A stretch of DNA of 64,000 nt from Flavobacterium phragmitis (GCF_900112575.1 NZ_FOMH01000010.1:1-64000); one strand, 5' to 3'. Counted from the stretch's first letter, positions 24,406 through 33,672 are shown. Numbers and translations: made by a program. Notes: a model not told the origin generated them from the sequence alone.

Positions 24406-24909
24406 ATGAAAACAAAAGGTATTCTATTTTCCTCGATTTTAACTTTAGTAGTTTTATCTTCTTGTAAAAAAGAAATCAAAACCGAAGCTTCTGTAAAAAC
24501 ATATCCAAATCTTGCCAAAGCAGAATGGTTTATTGGGGAATGGGGAAATAAATCGGCCGAAGGCGAACTTACCGAACGCTGGAAAAAAGAAAATGATTCC
24601 GTTTATCTTGGCGAATCCTATTTTGTCGTTGGTCAAAATGATACTGTTTTTGCAGAACAGGTTCGTTTGGAAGAAACTAACGGAAAATTATCTTACACTG
24701 TAACAGTTCCTGGACAGAATCAAGAATTGCCTGTAAGTTTTGAAATGACCTCTGCAACCGAAAATCAAATTGTTTTTGAAAATCCACAACACGATTATCC
24801 AAACAAAATCATTTACAATCTTGTAGCGAAAGATTCATTAATTGCTGAAATTTCAGGTTTAAAAAAAGGCAAACCCAATACAGAACGATTTGTCATGAAA
24901 AAGCGATGA
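24406..24909 (+). CDS. DUF6265 lipoprotein, paralogue 2
   Basis: The 167-residue protein has a lipoprotein signal (lipobox LSSC, Cys at about 20) and the same domain as the preceding paralogue: KAEWFIGEWGNKSAEG, DTVFAEQ and FENPQHDYPNKIIY. The two are tandem copies separated by REP-like palindromes, and a second set of the same palindromes follows this gene, so gene and repeat may have been duplicated together. Confidence 0.8.
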   Translation: MKTKGILFSSILTLVVLSSCKKEIKTEASVKTYPNLAKAEWFIGEWGNKSAEGELTERWKKENDSVYLGESYFVVGQNDTVFAEQVRLEETNGKLSYTVTVPGQNQELPVSFEMTSATENQIVFENPQHDYPNKIIYNLVAKDSLIAEISGLKKGKPNTERFVMKKR

Positions 24910-24941
24910 TCCTAATGGCGAAAAAAATTTTAATATGAATC

Positions 24942-25020
24942 GTTCCTACGGAACTATTAGCTTTTCACAAATCGATTTCAACGGATTGAAATCCGTTGCT
25001 ACAAAATAATTCATTCCTAA
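24942..25020. repeat. REP-like palindrome pair, second copy
   Basis: GTTCCTACGGAAC (24942-24954) and the CAACGGATT/AATCCGTTG element (24979-24998) repeat the order found at 24091-24149, including the following TACAAAATAATTCATTCCTA. Confidence 0.8.
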
Positions 25021-25040
25021 TGGTACTTAACCTTAAAAAA

Positions 25041-25112
25041 CTTTGTGTCTTAGCGACTTAGCGGCAAAAAAACTTAGTATCTCAGCATTTCAGCACCTTA
25101 GTACCTTAAAAA
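25041..25112. repeat. 8-base periodic repeat, nine units
   Basis: Nine 8-base units run in phase, mostly CTTAGNNN or CTCAGNNN, with one A-rich unit (CAAAAAAA). The block abuts the stop codon of the MFS gene at 25113. Confidence 0.8.
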
Positions 25113-26273
25113 CTACTCATTCTCCCCAATCTTATTCACCATAAAAATCATAAGTGTACCCAAAAGAGCCATAATTAAAAATGCCCATTTCATACTCAGA
25201 TATTCGGAGATAAAACCAACCATTGGTGGTACTAATAAAAATCCGAGATAACCAATAGTCGAAATAGAAGTTAAAGCAGAACCGCTGCTTAACTTGGAAG
25301 ATCTTCCGGCAATACTAAACACTAACGGAACCACACAAGAAACCCCAAATCCGATTAGTACATAGCCGAAAATAGTGGGATAAGCATAAGGCAGAATAAA
25401 ACAGATTCCGAAACCTATAGTAATTAAAATTCCGCTATAAAGAAGGATTTTTTTAGTTCCAAACTTCATCACACCATAATCTCCAAAAATGCGCCCCAAT
25501 GTAACTGCAGAAGCAAAAAATACAAAAGCAGCACTGGTTAATTTGGGTGAAGCTTTTAAAATATTTTCAAAATAAATACCGCTCCAATCGTACATTGTAT
25601 TTTCGCAAGCCATAGAAACAAAACAAATCAAGGCAAACTTAACCAAGTTTTTTTCCGGCATCGAAAAGAATTTCTTTTTGACTGGTACTGGTTCATTGTG
25701 AATACTCATTGGATAAAAACATGCTGTCAATGCCAGCATAAAAACACTCACTCCTAATAAGTGATGAGAGGGTGCAATTTTCTGTGTTACCATTACATAA
25801 CCTAAACCAGCTCCTGAAAAAACCGCAATACTCCAAACGGCATGAAAACGAGTAATAATCGATTTTGGATATAATTTCTGTACTTCCAAAGATTGCGCAT
25901 TAATCGATAAATTGAAAATATTACGAGAAGCGCCAAAAATTAAAAGTACAATCACCAACTGCCAGACAAAAGCCACCAATCCAGGCAACGATAATACAAT
26001 ATTAAACATTATTGCTCCCAACAGCATAATATAACGACTGCTGTATTTATTTAAAAGCTTTCCTGTAAACGGCATTGTCAGCATTAATCCGATTGGAAAG
26101 GCAAATAAAACAGCTCCAAATTGAGCTTCTGATAAATGCAATTGGGCTTGAATATGTGGAATTCTCGATACCCACGAAGAATATCCAAAACCTGAAAGAA
26201 AGAAAAAGACTGTATTGGCAATACGATATCCTCTAGGTGTATTTTGAATTTTTTTAAAGAAAGATAAAATCAT
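25113..26273 (-). CDS. MFS transporter (YbjJ / fucose-permease-like)
   Basis: The 386-residue protein has about 12 membrane segments and the first-half MFS signature region near IGLMLTMPFTGKLLNKYSSR. Its layout resembles YbjJ-type or sugar-permease-type carriers of the inner membrane. The substrate cannot be named. It is transcribed alone, convergent with the DUF6265 gene and divergent from the first receptor gene. Confidence 0.85.
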   Translation of the reverse strand: MILSFFKKIQNTPRGYRIANTVFFFLSGFGYSSWVSRIPHIQAQLHLSEAQFGAVLFAFPIGLMLTMPFTGKLLNKYSSRYIMLLGAIMFNIVLSLPGLVAFVWQLVIVLLIFGASRNIFNLSINAQSLEVQKLYPKSIITRFHAVWSIAVFSGAGLGYVMVTQKIAPSHHLLGVSVFMLALTACFYPMSIHNEPVPVKKKFFSMPEKNLVKFALICFVSMACENTMYDWSGIYFENILKASPKLTSAAFVFFASAVTLGRIFGDYGVMKFGTKKILLYSGILITIGFGICFILPYAYPTIFGYVLIGFGVSCVVPLVFSIAGRSSKLSSGSALTSISTIGYLGFLLVPPMVGFISEYLSMKWAFLIMALLGTLMIFMVNKIGENE

Positions 26274-26439
26274 GAAATTGTGTTTCTGATTGCAAAATTA
26301 AGGCTTTTTTAGGGGGAAGCATTCTACTTTCTTCTTTTTTCACAAAAACTTGAATCTCTCTTCCAATTAAGACCTGAAGAATATTCTTTCTTTTCTTAAA
26401 ATAATCTTAGCAAATGCTTAGCAAATCCTTAAAATAATA

Positions 26440-26470
26440 TTTGCCAAAGAAAATATTATCTATACATTTG
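26440..26470 (+). promoter_or_regulatory. Promoter of the first TonB receptor gene
   Basis: TTTG (26440-26443), a 19-base spacer and TACATTTG (26463-26470) match the Bacteroidota consensus TTTG-N19-TAnnTTTG exactly. The predicted start point lies near the palindrome at 26478. Confidence 0.8.
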
Positions 26471-26477
26471 CACTGTT

Positions 26478-26496
26478 TTTATTTATTCTAAATAAA
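26478..26496. promoter_or_regulatory. 19-bp palindrome, putative iron-responsive operator, site 1
   Basis: TTTATTTA-TTC-TAAATAAA is a perfect 8-3-8 palindrome lying at the predicted transcription start. Near-identical sites occur before the DUF4198 gene (30213-30231) and the second receptor gene (31217-31235). A Fur-type regulator is the likeliest binder. Confidence 0.65.
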
Positions 26497-26524
26497 ATAT
26501 AATTTATAAACCAATACACAACCA

Positions 26525-28843
26525 ATGAAATATTTTAATCCGAAAACGTTACGTTTTCTATTGACAATTAGTTTTGTCTTTTCGTTCTTAATCGTATCTG
26601 CCCAACAAAATGGAAAAATTAAAGGAACCATCACCACTTCAGACGGCGAATTAGCAGCTGGAGTTAATGTGATTTTAAAAAACTCAAAATACTGGACTGT
26701 TTCCGATGAAAATGGAAACTTCGAATTCAACAGAGTAAAACCAAACACTTATACGTTACAAGTTTCTTTAACTGGTTATGAGACTTCAGAAAGCGAAGTA
26801 ATTGTAGCAGAAAGTGAAACATCAACTATTAATCTACAGCTAAAAGTTTCTGACAAAGAATTAAAAGAAGTTGTCGTAAACAGCAAAAAAAGCATTTTAT
26901 CTAAAAAAACAGATTATGTTGCCAGAATGCCTTTAACCAATATTGAAAACCCACAGGTTTATAGTGTAATTCAAAAAGAACTTTTACTGCAACAGATTTC
27001 TGTAGATATCAAAGGCGCTGTTATGAACGCACCTGGAGTTGTATCAATTAGTTATCCATCTGGTGGAGTTGGAATGATTTTTAGAGGATTTTCTATTGGG
27101 GTGAATGCTCGTAACGGAATGGAAACTGTTTCTGGACGTTCTTCTGTTGATCTTGGTAACGTAGAACGTATTGAAATCCTAAAAGGTCCTTCTGGAACTT
27201 TATTCGGTTCTTCCGTATCTTCTTTTGGAGGTGTTGTGAATCTTGTTACAAAAAAACCTTTTGAAACCCCTGCTGCCGAAGTATCTTATACAACCGGAAG
27301 CTACAATTTAAACCGATTAACTGTAGATGTTAATACTCCTTTAAATCAGGAAAAAACAGTTCTATTCAGAATCAATATGGGAGTTCACAGAGAAAAAAGC
27401 TTCCTTGATTATGGTTTCAACAATACGCTTCTTTTTGCTCCAAGTTTAACTTACAAAGCATCGGAAAAACTTACTTTTAACTTCGATGCGGAACTTTATA
27501 ATGTAAACAACACCAGACGTACTTATAATACTTATGACGCAAATTCTGGAATAACAAATCCTAGTCAGTTAAGAATTGATTACAAAAAGTCTATGTTCCA
27601 TGATGATAACGATGCCAAATCAACGGCTACTAAATTCTTTGGACAAGCAGAATATCAAATCTCTGAAAACTGGAAATCTACAACTGTATTCTCTTTTGTT
27701 GGTGAAGATGTAGAGCGCAGTTACCAAAGTTATGCTGTATGGAGTTCTCCAACACAAGTAGCCAGAAGAGTTGGACTTTGGGGACCTATCTTTAATAACT
27801 ATACCAATATTCAGGAAAACATTAACGGACAGTTTTCAACTGGAAGCATCAAACACAAATTCCTTGCTGGTGTAAACTACAGACTTTATACTTCAAACTT
27901 CTCAGGTGGATCGACATTTACACTTGATAATATCGATATTACAACTCCTTTTGCTCCTATTAGAAGAAAAGCAGTTGATGCTGGTCTTAACCTCACAACT
28001 TCTGCTGTTGCTGACCAAAAAACAATTAGTGCTTATGCCTGCGACGTAGTGAATTTTACAGACAAATTCTCTGCCATGTTAAGTTTACGTCTGGATAATT
28101 TTGAAAGAGCAAAAGTGGGAACTGTCGAAGGTTACAGCCAAACAGCACTTTCTCCAAAATTTGGATTAGTATATGAAATTGTAAAAAGTCAAGTTTCTGT
28201 ATTTGCAAATTACATGAACGGTTTCCAGAATATGGCACCTGTAACACAGCCCGATCAAACTTTATTAGTTTTAGATCCAATTTATGCGGTACAATATGAA
28301 GGTGGTTTAAAAGCCGAAACGTCTAATAAAAAATTAAGCGGTTCTATTAGCTACTACAACATTACTATTGATAATGCTACGAGAGTTGATGCGGGATATA
28401 CTATTCAAGATGGAAAACAAGTAAGTAAAGGGGTTGATTTTGAATTAATGGCAACTCCATTTAACGGACTTAGCATTGTAAGTGGATATGCTTATAATGA
28501 CAACCGAATCGTAAGAGCGTCTGATCCTACTATTGAAGGAAAAAAAGCAACAAGTTCTCCTGAAAATGTCGTAAACTTCTGGACTACTTATACTTTCCAA
28601 AATAAATTGAAAGGACTAGGTATTGGTGCAGGTGCAAACTATATCGACAAAAACTACTTTACAGCAAATAATTTAGTTTACATGCCTTCTTATACTGTGT
28701 ATAATGCAACCGTGTATTACGAAAAACCAACATGGAGATTAGGTTTAAAATTCAATAATATTACAAACGAAAAATACTGGGATTTCTGGGGTTCATCAAT
28801 GGCACCAGCCAATTTGTTAGCTAACCTGACAATCAAATTTTAA
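26525..28843 (+). CDS. TonB-dependent receptor with carboxypeptidase-regulatory N-domain
   Basis: The 772-residue outer membrane protein has a signal peptide (about 1-27), a CarboxypepD_reg-like beta domain (KIKGTITTSDGELAAGVNVIL ... FEFNRVKPNTYTLQVSLTGYE), a plug domain (IKGAVMNAPGVVSISYPSGGVGMIFRGF ... VERIEILKGPSGTLFG) and a 22-strand type barrel ending in the usual aromatic NLTIKF. It should import a siderophore or similar ligand using TonB energy. The strong promoter and palindrome upstream and the PepSY gene downstream point to iron uptake. The exact ligand is unknown. Confidence 0.9.
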   Translation: MKYFNPKTLRFLLTISFVFSFLIVSAQQNGKIKGTITTSDGELAAGVNVILKNSKYWTVSDENGNFEFNRVKPNTYTLQVSLTGYETSESEVIVAESETSTINLQLKVSDKELKEVVVNSKKSILSKKTDYVARMPLTNIENPQVYSVIQKELLLQQISVDIKGAVMNAPGVVSISYPSGGVGMIFRGFSIGVNARNGMETVSGRSSVDLGNVERIEILKGPSGTLFGSSVSSFGGVVNLVTKKPFETPAAEVSYTTGSYNLNRLTVDVNTPLNQEKTVLFRINMGVHREKSFLDYGFNNTLLFAPSLTYKASEKLTFNFDAELYNVNNTRRTYNTYDANSGITNPSQLRIDYKKSMFHDDNDAKSTATKFFGQAEYQISENWKSTTVFSFVGEDVERSYQSYAVWSSPTQVARRVGLWGPIFNNYTNIQENINGQFSTGSIKHKFLAGVNYRLYTSNFSGGSTFTLDNIDITTPFAPIRRKAVDAGLNLTTSAVADQKTISAYACDVVNFTDKFSAMLSLRLDNFERAKVGTVEGYSQTALSPKFGLVYEIVKSQVSVFANYMNGFQNMAPVTQPDQTLLVLDPIYAVQYEGGLKAETSNKKLSGSISYYNITIDNATRVDAGYTIQDGKQVSKGVDFELMATPFNGLSIVSGYAYNDNRIVRASDPTIEGKKATSSPENVVNFWTTYTFQNKLKGLGIGAGANYIDKNYFTANNLVYMPSYTVYNATVYYEKPTWRLGLKFNNITNEKYWDFWGSSMAPANLLANLTIKF

Positions 28844-28865
28844 GACCTAAAAACAATTAAACTGA

Positions 28866-28895
28866 CGCCTCAATTTATAAAATTGAGGCGCTTTT
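28866..28895 (+). terminator. Terminator or attenuator between receptor and PepSY gene
   Basis: A perfect 11-bp stem (CGCCTCAATTT 28866-28876, AAATTGAGGCG 28880-28890) with a 3-base loop is followed by CTTTT. It lies only 25 bases before the PepSY start codon. Confidence 0.8.
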
Positions 28896-28920
28896 AATTA
28901 TAACAATCAGAATTACTTTT

Positions 28921-30075
28921 ATGACTTTTAAAAAACTCATTCTTAAAATTCACTTATGGCTGGGATTAGCGTCCGGCATAATTGTAGTTATATTGGGTAT
29001 TACGGGATGTTTGTATTCTTTTGAGGAGGAATTACGTCCTATTGTTCATGATTACTATTACGTCGATCAGGTAAAAGAAAAAAAACTGCCTCTGAGCCAG
29101 ATTATAGAAATTGCAAAAAAAGCCAATAAAAATCCGAAAGAATCTATTTCAGGATGTCGAATACTGAATGAAGATAATCGAACTGTAATTGTATGGTTTT
29201 ATGAAGAATTAAATCCAGATGCCTTTTGGTATTGGAACCAATATCAAAGCACTTATCTCTATGTAAATCCTTACAGCGGAGTGGTTAAAAAACAGGAAAA
29301 TGTTAATTTTGAGTTTTTTGTTTTTGTCCGAATGCTGCATCAGACATTATGCCTTAACAGCAAAATTGGAGATCCTATTACAGGAACGGCTACCATTATC
29401 TTTATCATTTCCTTAATTACTGGGCTTATTCTTTGGTGGCCCAAAAACAAACAGGCTGCTAAACAGCGTTTTTGGTTTCAATGGAAAGACAGCACGAAGT
29501 GGAAACGCAAAAACTACGATTTACATAATATTCTTGGGTTTTATTCCATGTTTTTTGCCTTGCTAATTGCACTTACAGGATTGGTTTGGGCATTTCAATC
29601 TTATGATAAAGGCGTTCAATGGTTATTTAATGGAGGAAAAACATTCAAAAGAGAAAAAGTAGTTTCAGATACTACTCAATACATCAAAAACAGACCGCTT
29701 GACAAAATTTACGCATCTGTTAAACAATCACATCCTGACGCCAAAAGTTATTATATGTTTCTTCCAAAAGAAACTGATTCACTTGCAACTTACAATACCT
29801 TTATCAGATACAAAAGCCGATTTGATGATACCGCTACAGATTATGATCAATATACTGCAAAACCTCTTAGAACAATAAAATATAAAGACAAAAGCAACGG
29901 AGAGAAATTCAGATTCCTAAATTACGATCTGCATGTTGGCAGCATATTAGGTTTTCCTGGTAAAGTACTTGCCTTTTTCGCCAGTTTGATTTGCGCTAGT
30001 TTACCCATTACAGGCTTTCTAATTTGGTGGGGAAGAAATAACAAGAAGAAAACATTGGCAACTAATAATAAATAG
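28921..30075 (+). CDS. PepSY-associated membrane protein
   Basis: The 384-residue protein has four or more membrane helices: HLWLGLASGIIVVILGITG near the start with conserved His, TATIIFIISLITGLILWW, the region LGFYSMFFALLIALTGLVW, and ASLICASLPITGFLIWWG at the end. PepSY_TM proteins of this kind are often next to siderophore receptors and are thought to be haem-binding ferric reductases (FhuF/PiuB-like role). The conserved His residues in helices (FVRMLHQTL, YDLHNILGF, NYDLHVGSILG) would bind haem. It lies 77 bases after the receptor gene. Confidence 0.85.
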   Translation: MTFKKLILKIHLWLGLASGIIVVILGITGCLYSFEEELRPIVHDYYYVDQVKEKKLPLSQIIEIAKKANKNPKESISGCRILNEDNRTVIVWFYEELNPDAFWYWNQYQSTYLYVNPYSGVVKKQENVNFEFFVFVRMLHQTLCLNSKIGDPITGTATIIFIISLITGLILWWPKNKQAAKQRFWFQWKDSTKWKRKNYDLHNILGFYSMFFALLIALTGLVWAFQSYDKGVQWLFNGGKTFKREKVVSDTTQYIKNRPLDKIYASVKQSHPDAKSYYMFLPKETDSLATYNTFIRYKSRFDDTATDYDQYTAKPLRTIKYKDKSNGEKFRFLNYDLHVGSILGFPGKVLAFFASLICASLPITGFLIWWGRNNKKKTLATNNK

Positions 30076-30158
30076 CAATTATTAACCAAGAAACTATCAT
30101 TTTAAATCTATATTATCATAAGATAAACTGTAGCTTTATTTTTTATTTCCTACAAAAG

Positions 30159-30198
30159 CCTCGAAATTCATAAGTACTAAGCGATTTCGAGGTTTTTT
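30159..30198 (+). terminator. Rho-independent terminator
   Basis: The stem CCTCGAAAT (30159-30167) pairs with ATTTCGAGG (30184-30192) and a T-run follows. It ends the PepSY transcript. Confidence 0.8.
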
Positions 30199-30212
30199 CT
30201 TGTCTTTTTATT

Positions 30213-30231
30213 TTTAATTATTCTAAATAAG
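30213..30231. promoter_or_regulatory. 19-bp palindrome, putative iron operator, site 2
   Basis: TTTAATTA-TTC-TAAATAAG differs from site 1 at one base in each half. It lies just upstream of the -7 element TATGTTTG (30235-30242) of the DUF4198 gene, where a bound repressor would block RNA polymerase. Confidence 0.6.
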
Positions 30232-30234
30232 ACT

Positions 30235-30242
30235 TATGTTTG
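30235..30242 (+). promoter_or_regulatory. -7 element of the DUF4198 gene
   Basis: TATGTTTG matches TAnnTTTG, 37 bases before the ATG. The -33 region at 19-base spacing is TTTT, one base off TTTG. Confidence 0.55.
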
Positions 30243-30279
30243 TAAAAAATATCATTCTACTAATTTTAAACTTGATCGT

Positions 30280-31005
30280 ATGAAATCAAATACACTAAAA
30301 ACATTAACTTTTTTATTTTTAATGCTTTTTGCTGCACCTCAAATCTTTGCTCACGCACTTTGGATCGAAACTAAAGCGACTGGAACAAAAGGAAAAGCTC
30401 AGGAAATTTCTATTTACTTTGGAGAATTCTCTGATAACGACATTACAAAAGCCGATAAATGGTTTTCAGATTTAAAAGATTTCACTTTAGTAGTTATTTC
30501 TCCTTCAAAAAAAGAAACTAAACTTACTTCTAAAGCTTTAGACAATAAATATCAAGCTTTCTTTACTCCAACAGAAGATGGAGTTTACACTATTGTAATG
30601 CAGCATACTGTAAAAGATGTTTATGGCACAATGAAATTAGATTATAACTCAAGTGCCACTGTAGTGGTTGGAAACAAAGCTTCTGGAAACAATATTACCG
30701 CTAATACAAACAAAATTGCGGTTTTCTCAGAAAATGCCGATATAGCTAAAAAAGACACAAAAGTTACCGGAGTAGCTTCTTACGAAGGTGCTATTGCCAA
30801 AGAAGCAAAAATTAAAGTAATCGCTCCAAACGGATGGGAAAAAGAATTATGGACAAACGATAAAGGAGAATTCTCTTTTACACCAATCTGGTCTGGAAAC
30901 TACATGGTAGAATATGCTCACACTGATAAAACTTCTGGAGAACATAATGGTAAAAAGTACGATGAAATCTGGAAAATGGCTACTTACCAAATCGTTGTAA
31001 AATAA
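30280..31005 (+). CDS. DUF4198 periplasmic protein
   Basis: The 241-residue protein has a signal peptide cleaved before HALWIE. The pattern AHALWIE with later DGVYTIVMQHT and a C-terminal carboxypeptidase-regulatory-like part (TNDKGEFSFTPIWSGNYMVEYAHTDK) fits DUF4198, a family often near metal transporters. It may bind a metal through its N-terminal His. The shared palindrome suggests co-regulation with the receptors. Confidence 0.82.
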   Translation: MKSNTLKTLTFLFLMLFAAPQIFAHALWIETKATGTKGKAQEISIYFGEFSDNDITKADKWFSDLKDFTLVVISPSKKETKLTSKALDNKYQAFFTPTEDGVYTIVMQHTVKDVYGTMKLDYNSSATVVVGNKASGNNITANTNKIAVFSENADIAKKDTKVTGVASYEGAIAKEAKIKVIAPNGWEKELWTNDKGEFSFTPIWSGNYMVEYAHTDKTSGEHNGKKYDEIWKMATYQIVVK

Positions 31006-31042
31006 TTCCATTAAAATATATTCTTAGATTTAATTTCAATTG

Positions 31043-31076
31043 AAAAAACCTTGCCGTGAAGCAAGGTTTTTTTTTT
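31043..31076 (+). terminator. Rho-independent terminator
   Basis: The stem ACCTTGC (31048-31054) with GCAAGGT (31061-31067), extended by flanking A and T runs, has a long T-run after it. Confidence 0.85.
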
Positions 31077-31196
31077 GAAAATTAATACAAAATTAAAATA
31101 TCATTAGAAAATACTTAAGCAAATTTTAAGAAAAAACTAAGCAAGATTTAAGTAAGAAAAGCATCTCATAATTTCCTGTTAAAGATGATGTGTATT

Positions 31197-31204
31197 TATA
31201 TTTG
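31197..31204 (+). promoter_or_regulatory. -7 element of the second TonB receptor gene
   Basis: TATATTTG matches TAnnTTTG. No clear TTTG is found at -33, so this promoter may be weaker or need an activator. Confidence 0.5.
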
Positions 31205-31216
31205 CACTCAATAATT

Positions 31217-31235
31217 TTTATTGAATCTAAATAAA
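31217..31235. promoter_or_regulatory. 19-bp palindrome, putative iron operator, site 3
   Basis: TTTATTGA-ATC-TAAATAAA matches site 1 in 7 of 8 left-half and all right-half bases. It lies between the -7 element and the ATG, as at site 1. Confidence 0.6.
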
Positions 31236-31239
31236 TACC

Positions 31240-33546
31240 ATGAAATATAATTTACTATTAGCACTAGGATTATTGAGCTTTGCCTCTTACGGTCAGGATT
31301 ATTCAGGTAGGGAAACTACATCATCAGTCACTGATACTGTAAAAAATAAAAAAGGAGAAACTCTTAATGAAGTCTTAATCACAGCAAATAAACCTAAAAA
31401 ACCCATTGAAGCAGCCCGTTCAGGAATTAAAGTAATGGACTTGCCACAAAGTGTTCAAATTGTTGGCAGCGAAATTATAGAACAACAACAAGCCATCAGA
31501 TTAAGTGAAGTCGTAAAAAACCTTAATGGTGTTTATGTTGGATCTGCTCGTGGTGGCGCTCAGGAATCTTTCTTTTCAAGAGGTTATGATATGAGTGCTA
31601 ATAATATGTTCAAAAACGGGTTTCGTTACAATGCGGGTTCCATTCCTGAGGTTTCTTCCTTAGAAAAAGTGGAATTCTTAAAAGGTGGTTCTGCTTTATT
31701 GTATGGAAATGTTGCTCCAGGCGGCATCATGAATTTAGTTACCAAAACACCAAAGTTTACACAAGGTGGCGAAGTTTCCATGCAATTAGGAAGCTATTCT
31801 TATTACAAACCTTCTATTGACTTTTATGGTCCTTTAAACAAATCTATTGCATACCGTTTTACAGGATCTTATGAAAACTCTGAAAGCTTTAGGGATTATG
31901 TAAAAAATGAACGTATTTATGTTAATCCATCCTTTTTATTTCATTTATCAGATAAAACCCAAATTACTTTACAAGGAGATTATCTAAGTGCCGACTGGAC
32001 TCCGGATTTTGGTACAGGAATTTATGGAAAGACTATTTTAGACCTGCCTCGTAATGAATTTTTCGGCGCACTTTGGTCAACTGCAAATACCAAATCTTCC
32101 AGTGCATCTATGTTGTTTAATCATGAGTTTAATAAAAACTGGAAATTAAATTTTAATTCTTCTTATCAATATTATAGAAGAACACAAACTTCTACTGCAC
32201 AATTAAGTACAATTGACGCTAATGGAAACTGGAAACGCGGTTTAACAAAATCTGATGGTGCCGAAAATATTTTTGGAGATCAGTTAAGTTTACAAGGAAC
32301 TTTTAATACCGGTTCTATCAAACACCAGATATTTACTGGAGTTGATTATGAAAATTCTATTGCTCCTACTTATACTTTCGGCTTCTACGCTCCTGGAAAA
32401 CCTGCAGACCTTTTGACAACGGAAGCAACCGCTATAAACTTATATACTTACGATTATAGTACTCAAAGTACCGTTATTCCTTATCCAACAAGAACTACTC
32501 AATTAACAAGTACAGAAACGCAACGTTTTGGAGCTTATTTTCAAGATTTAGTTTCAATAAATAAATACATAAAAGTTCTGGCTGGATTACGTTGGTCATG
32601 GCAAGAAAGCGAAGCTACCACTACAAAGGAAGTTATAGAGAAAAAGAATAATGTAAATGTCATTACAACTACTTACGAAAATGCAATACCTGTTACAGGA
32701 GCAAAAGCAATAAATAAAGCTTTTTCACCAAAAGCTGGATTGGTTGTACAGCCAACTAAAGATTTATCATTGTTTGCAAGTTATTCTAACTCTTTTACTC
32801 CAAACACCGGCACAACTGTAGATTCAAAACCTTTAGATCCATCTATTATAGATCAATATGAAGCGGGTGTGAAAAAAGATTTCTGGAGAGGTCTTTTGAG
32901 TACGAACGTTACCGTTTATCAAATTACAAATAACAATTTAGCACAAACTGCCCCTTATTTAGCAGATGGTGTGACACAAAATGCGAACACTTCTATCAAA
33001 GAATTAGTAGGAGCCACAAAAGGAAAAGGTGTTGAGATTGATATTACAGCTAATCCGGTTGAAGGATTAAACATTATGGCAGGTTACAGCTTTAATGAAA
33101 CTAAAGTTTCCAAATCATCTGGAACAAATGGAAGTCTTGTTGTGGGAGATGTCTTAGCAAGAACACCAAGAAATACTGCCAATTTGAGCTTTTTCTATAA
33201 ATTACCTAGCGGTTTATTTAAAGGATTATCTTTTGGAGCCATTGGCAACTACATTGGTAATCGTACTGGAGGATGGAATGATGATTATTTGTGGACTGCT
33301 GTTACGCCAACTCCAACTAATCCAAAACCAGACCCTGCTTACACTATAACTATCAGAGATCGTGATATTCCATTAGAAGGATACGTTACTGTAGATGCTT
33401 CTCTTGGTTATGAATGGAGAAAGTTCTCGATCTTATGTCGTTTATCCAACATCACAAACGAATTAAATTATACAGTTCATGAAAATTACAGTGTGAACCC
33501 AATAGCGCCTCGTCAGGTTATGACAAGTTTGCGTTATAAGTTCTAA
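31240..33546 (+). CDS. TonB-dependent siderophore receptor
   Basis: The 768-residue outer membrane protein has a signal peptide, a TonB-box-like stretch (LNEVLITA), a plug (DLPQSVQIVGSEIIEQQQAIRLSEVVKNLNGVYV ... VEFLKGGSALLYGNVAPGGIMNLVTK) and a barrel ending in MTSLRYKF. The plug pattern is that of the siderophore receptor branch (FhuE/FecA-like). It lacks the CarboxypepD_reg domain of the first receptor. It is preceded by its own promoter and palindrome and followed by a strong terminator, so it is a single-gene unit. Confidence 0.92.
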   Translation: MKYNLLLALGLLSFASYGQDYSGRETTSSVTDTVKNKKGETLNEVLITANKPKKPIEAARSGIKVMDLPQSVQIVGSEIIEQQQAIRLSEVVKNLNGVYVGSARGGAQESFFSRGYDMSANNMFKNGFRYNAGSIPEVSSLEKVEFLKGGSALLYGNVAPGGIMNLVTKTPKFTQGGEVSMQLGSYSYYKPSIDFYGPLNKSIAYRFTGSYENSESFRDYVKNERIYVNPSFLFHLSDKTQITLQGDYLSADWTPDFGTGIYGKTILDLPRNEFFGALWSTANTKSSSASMLFNHEFNKNWKLNFNSSYQYYRRTQTSTAQLSTIDANGNWKRGLTKSDGAENIFGDQLSLQGTFNTGSIKHQIFTGVDYENSIAPTYTFGFYAPGKPADLLTTEATAINLYTYDYSTQSTVIPYPTRTTQLTSTETQRFGAYFQDLVSINKYIKVLAGLRWSWQESEATTTKEVIEKKNNVNVITTTYENAIPVTGAKAINKAFSPKAGLVVQPTKDLSLFASYSNSFTPNTGTTVDSKPLDPSIIDQYEAGVKKDFWRGLLSTNVTVYQITNNNLAQTAPYLADGVTQNANTSIKELVGATKGKGVEIDITANPVEGLNIMAGYSFNETKVSKSSGTNGSLVVGDVLARTPRNTANLSFFYKLPSGLFKGLSFGAIGNYIGNRTGGWNDDYLWTAVTPTPTNPKPDPAYTITIRDRDIPLEGYVTVDASLGYEWRKFSILCRLSNITNELNYTVHENYSVNPIAPRQVMTSLRYKF

Positions 33547-33570
33547 AATATTGAATTAGATTTTTGATTG

Positions 33571-33616
33571 ATCCCAAGATTTTCTAAAAACAGGAAAATC
33601 TTGGGATTTCTTTTTT
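33571..33616 (+). terminator. Rho-independent terminator
   Basis: A perfect 14-bp stem (33571-33584 with 33594-33607, core ATCCCAAGATTTTC) is followed by a T-rich tail. It ends the receptor transcript. Confidence 0.9.
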
Positions 33617-33672
33617 AAACAAAATAATACTTCAATTAATACTACTTTTACTGAAATTAATATTCAGTTCAT

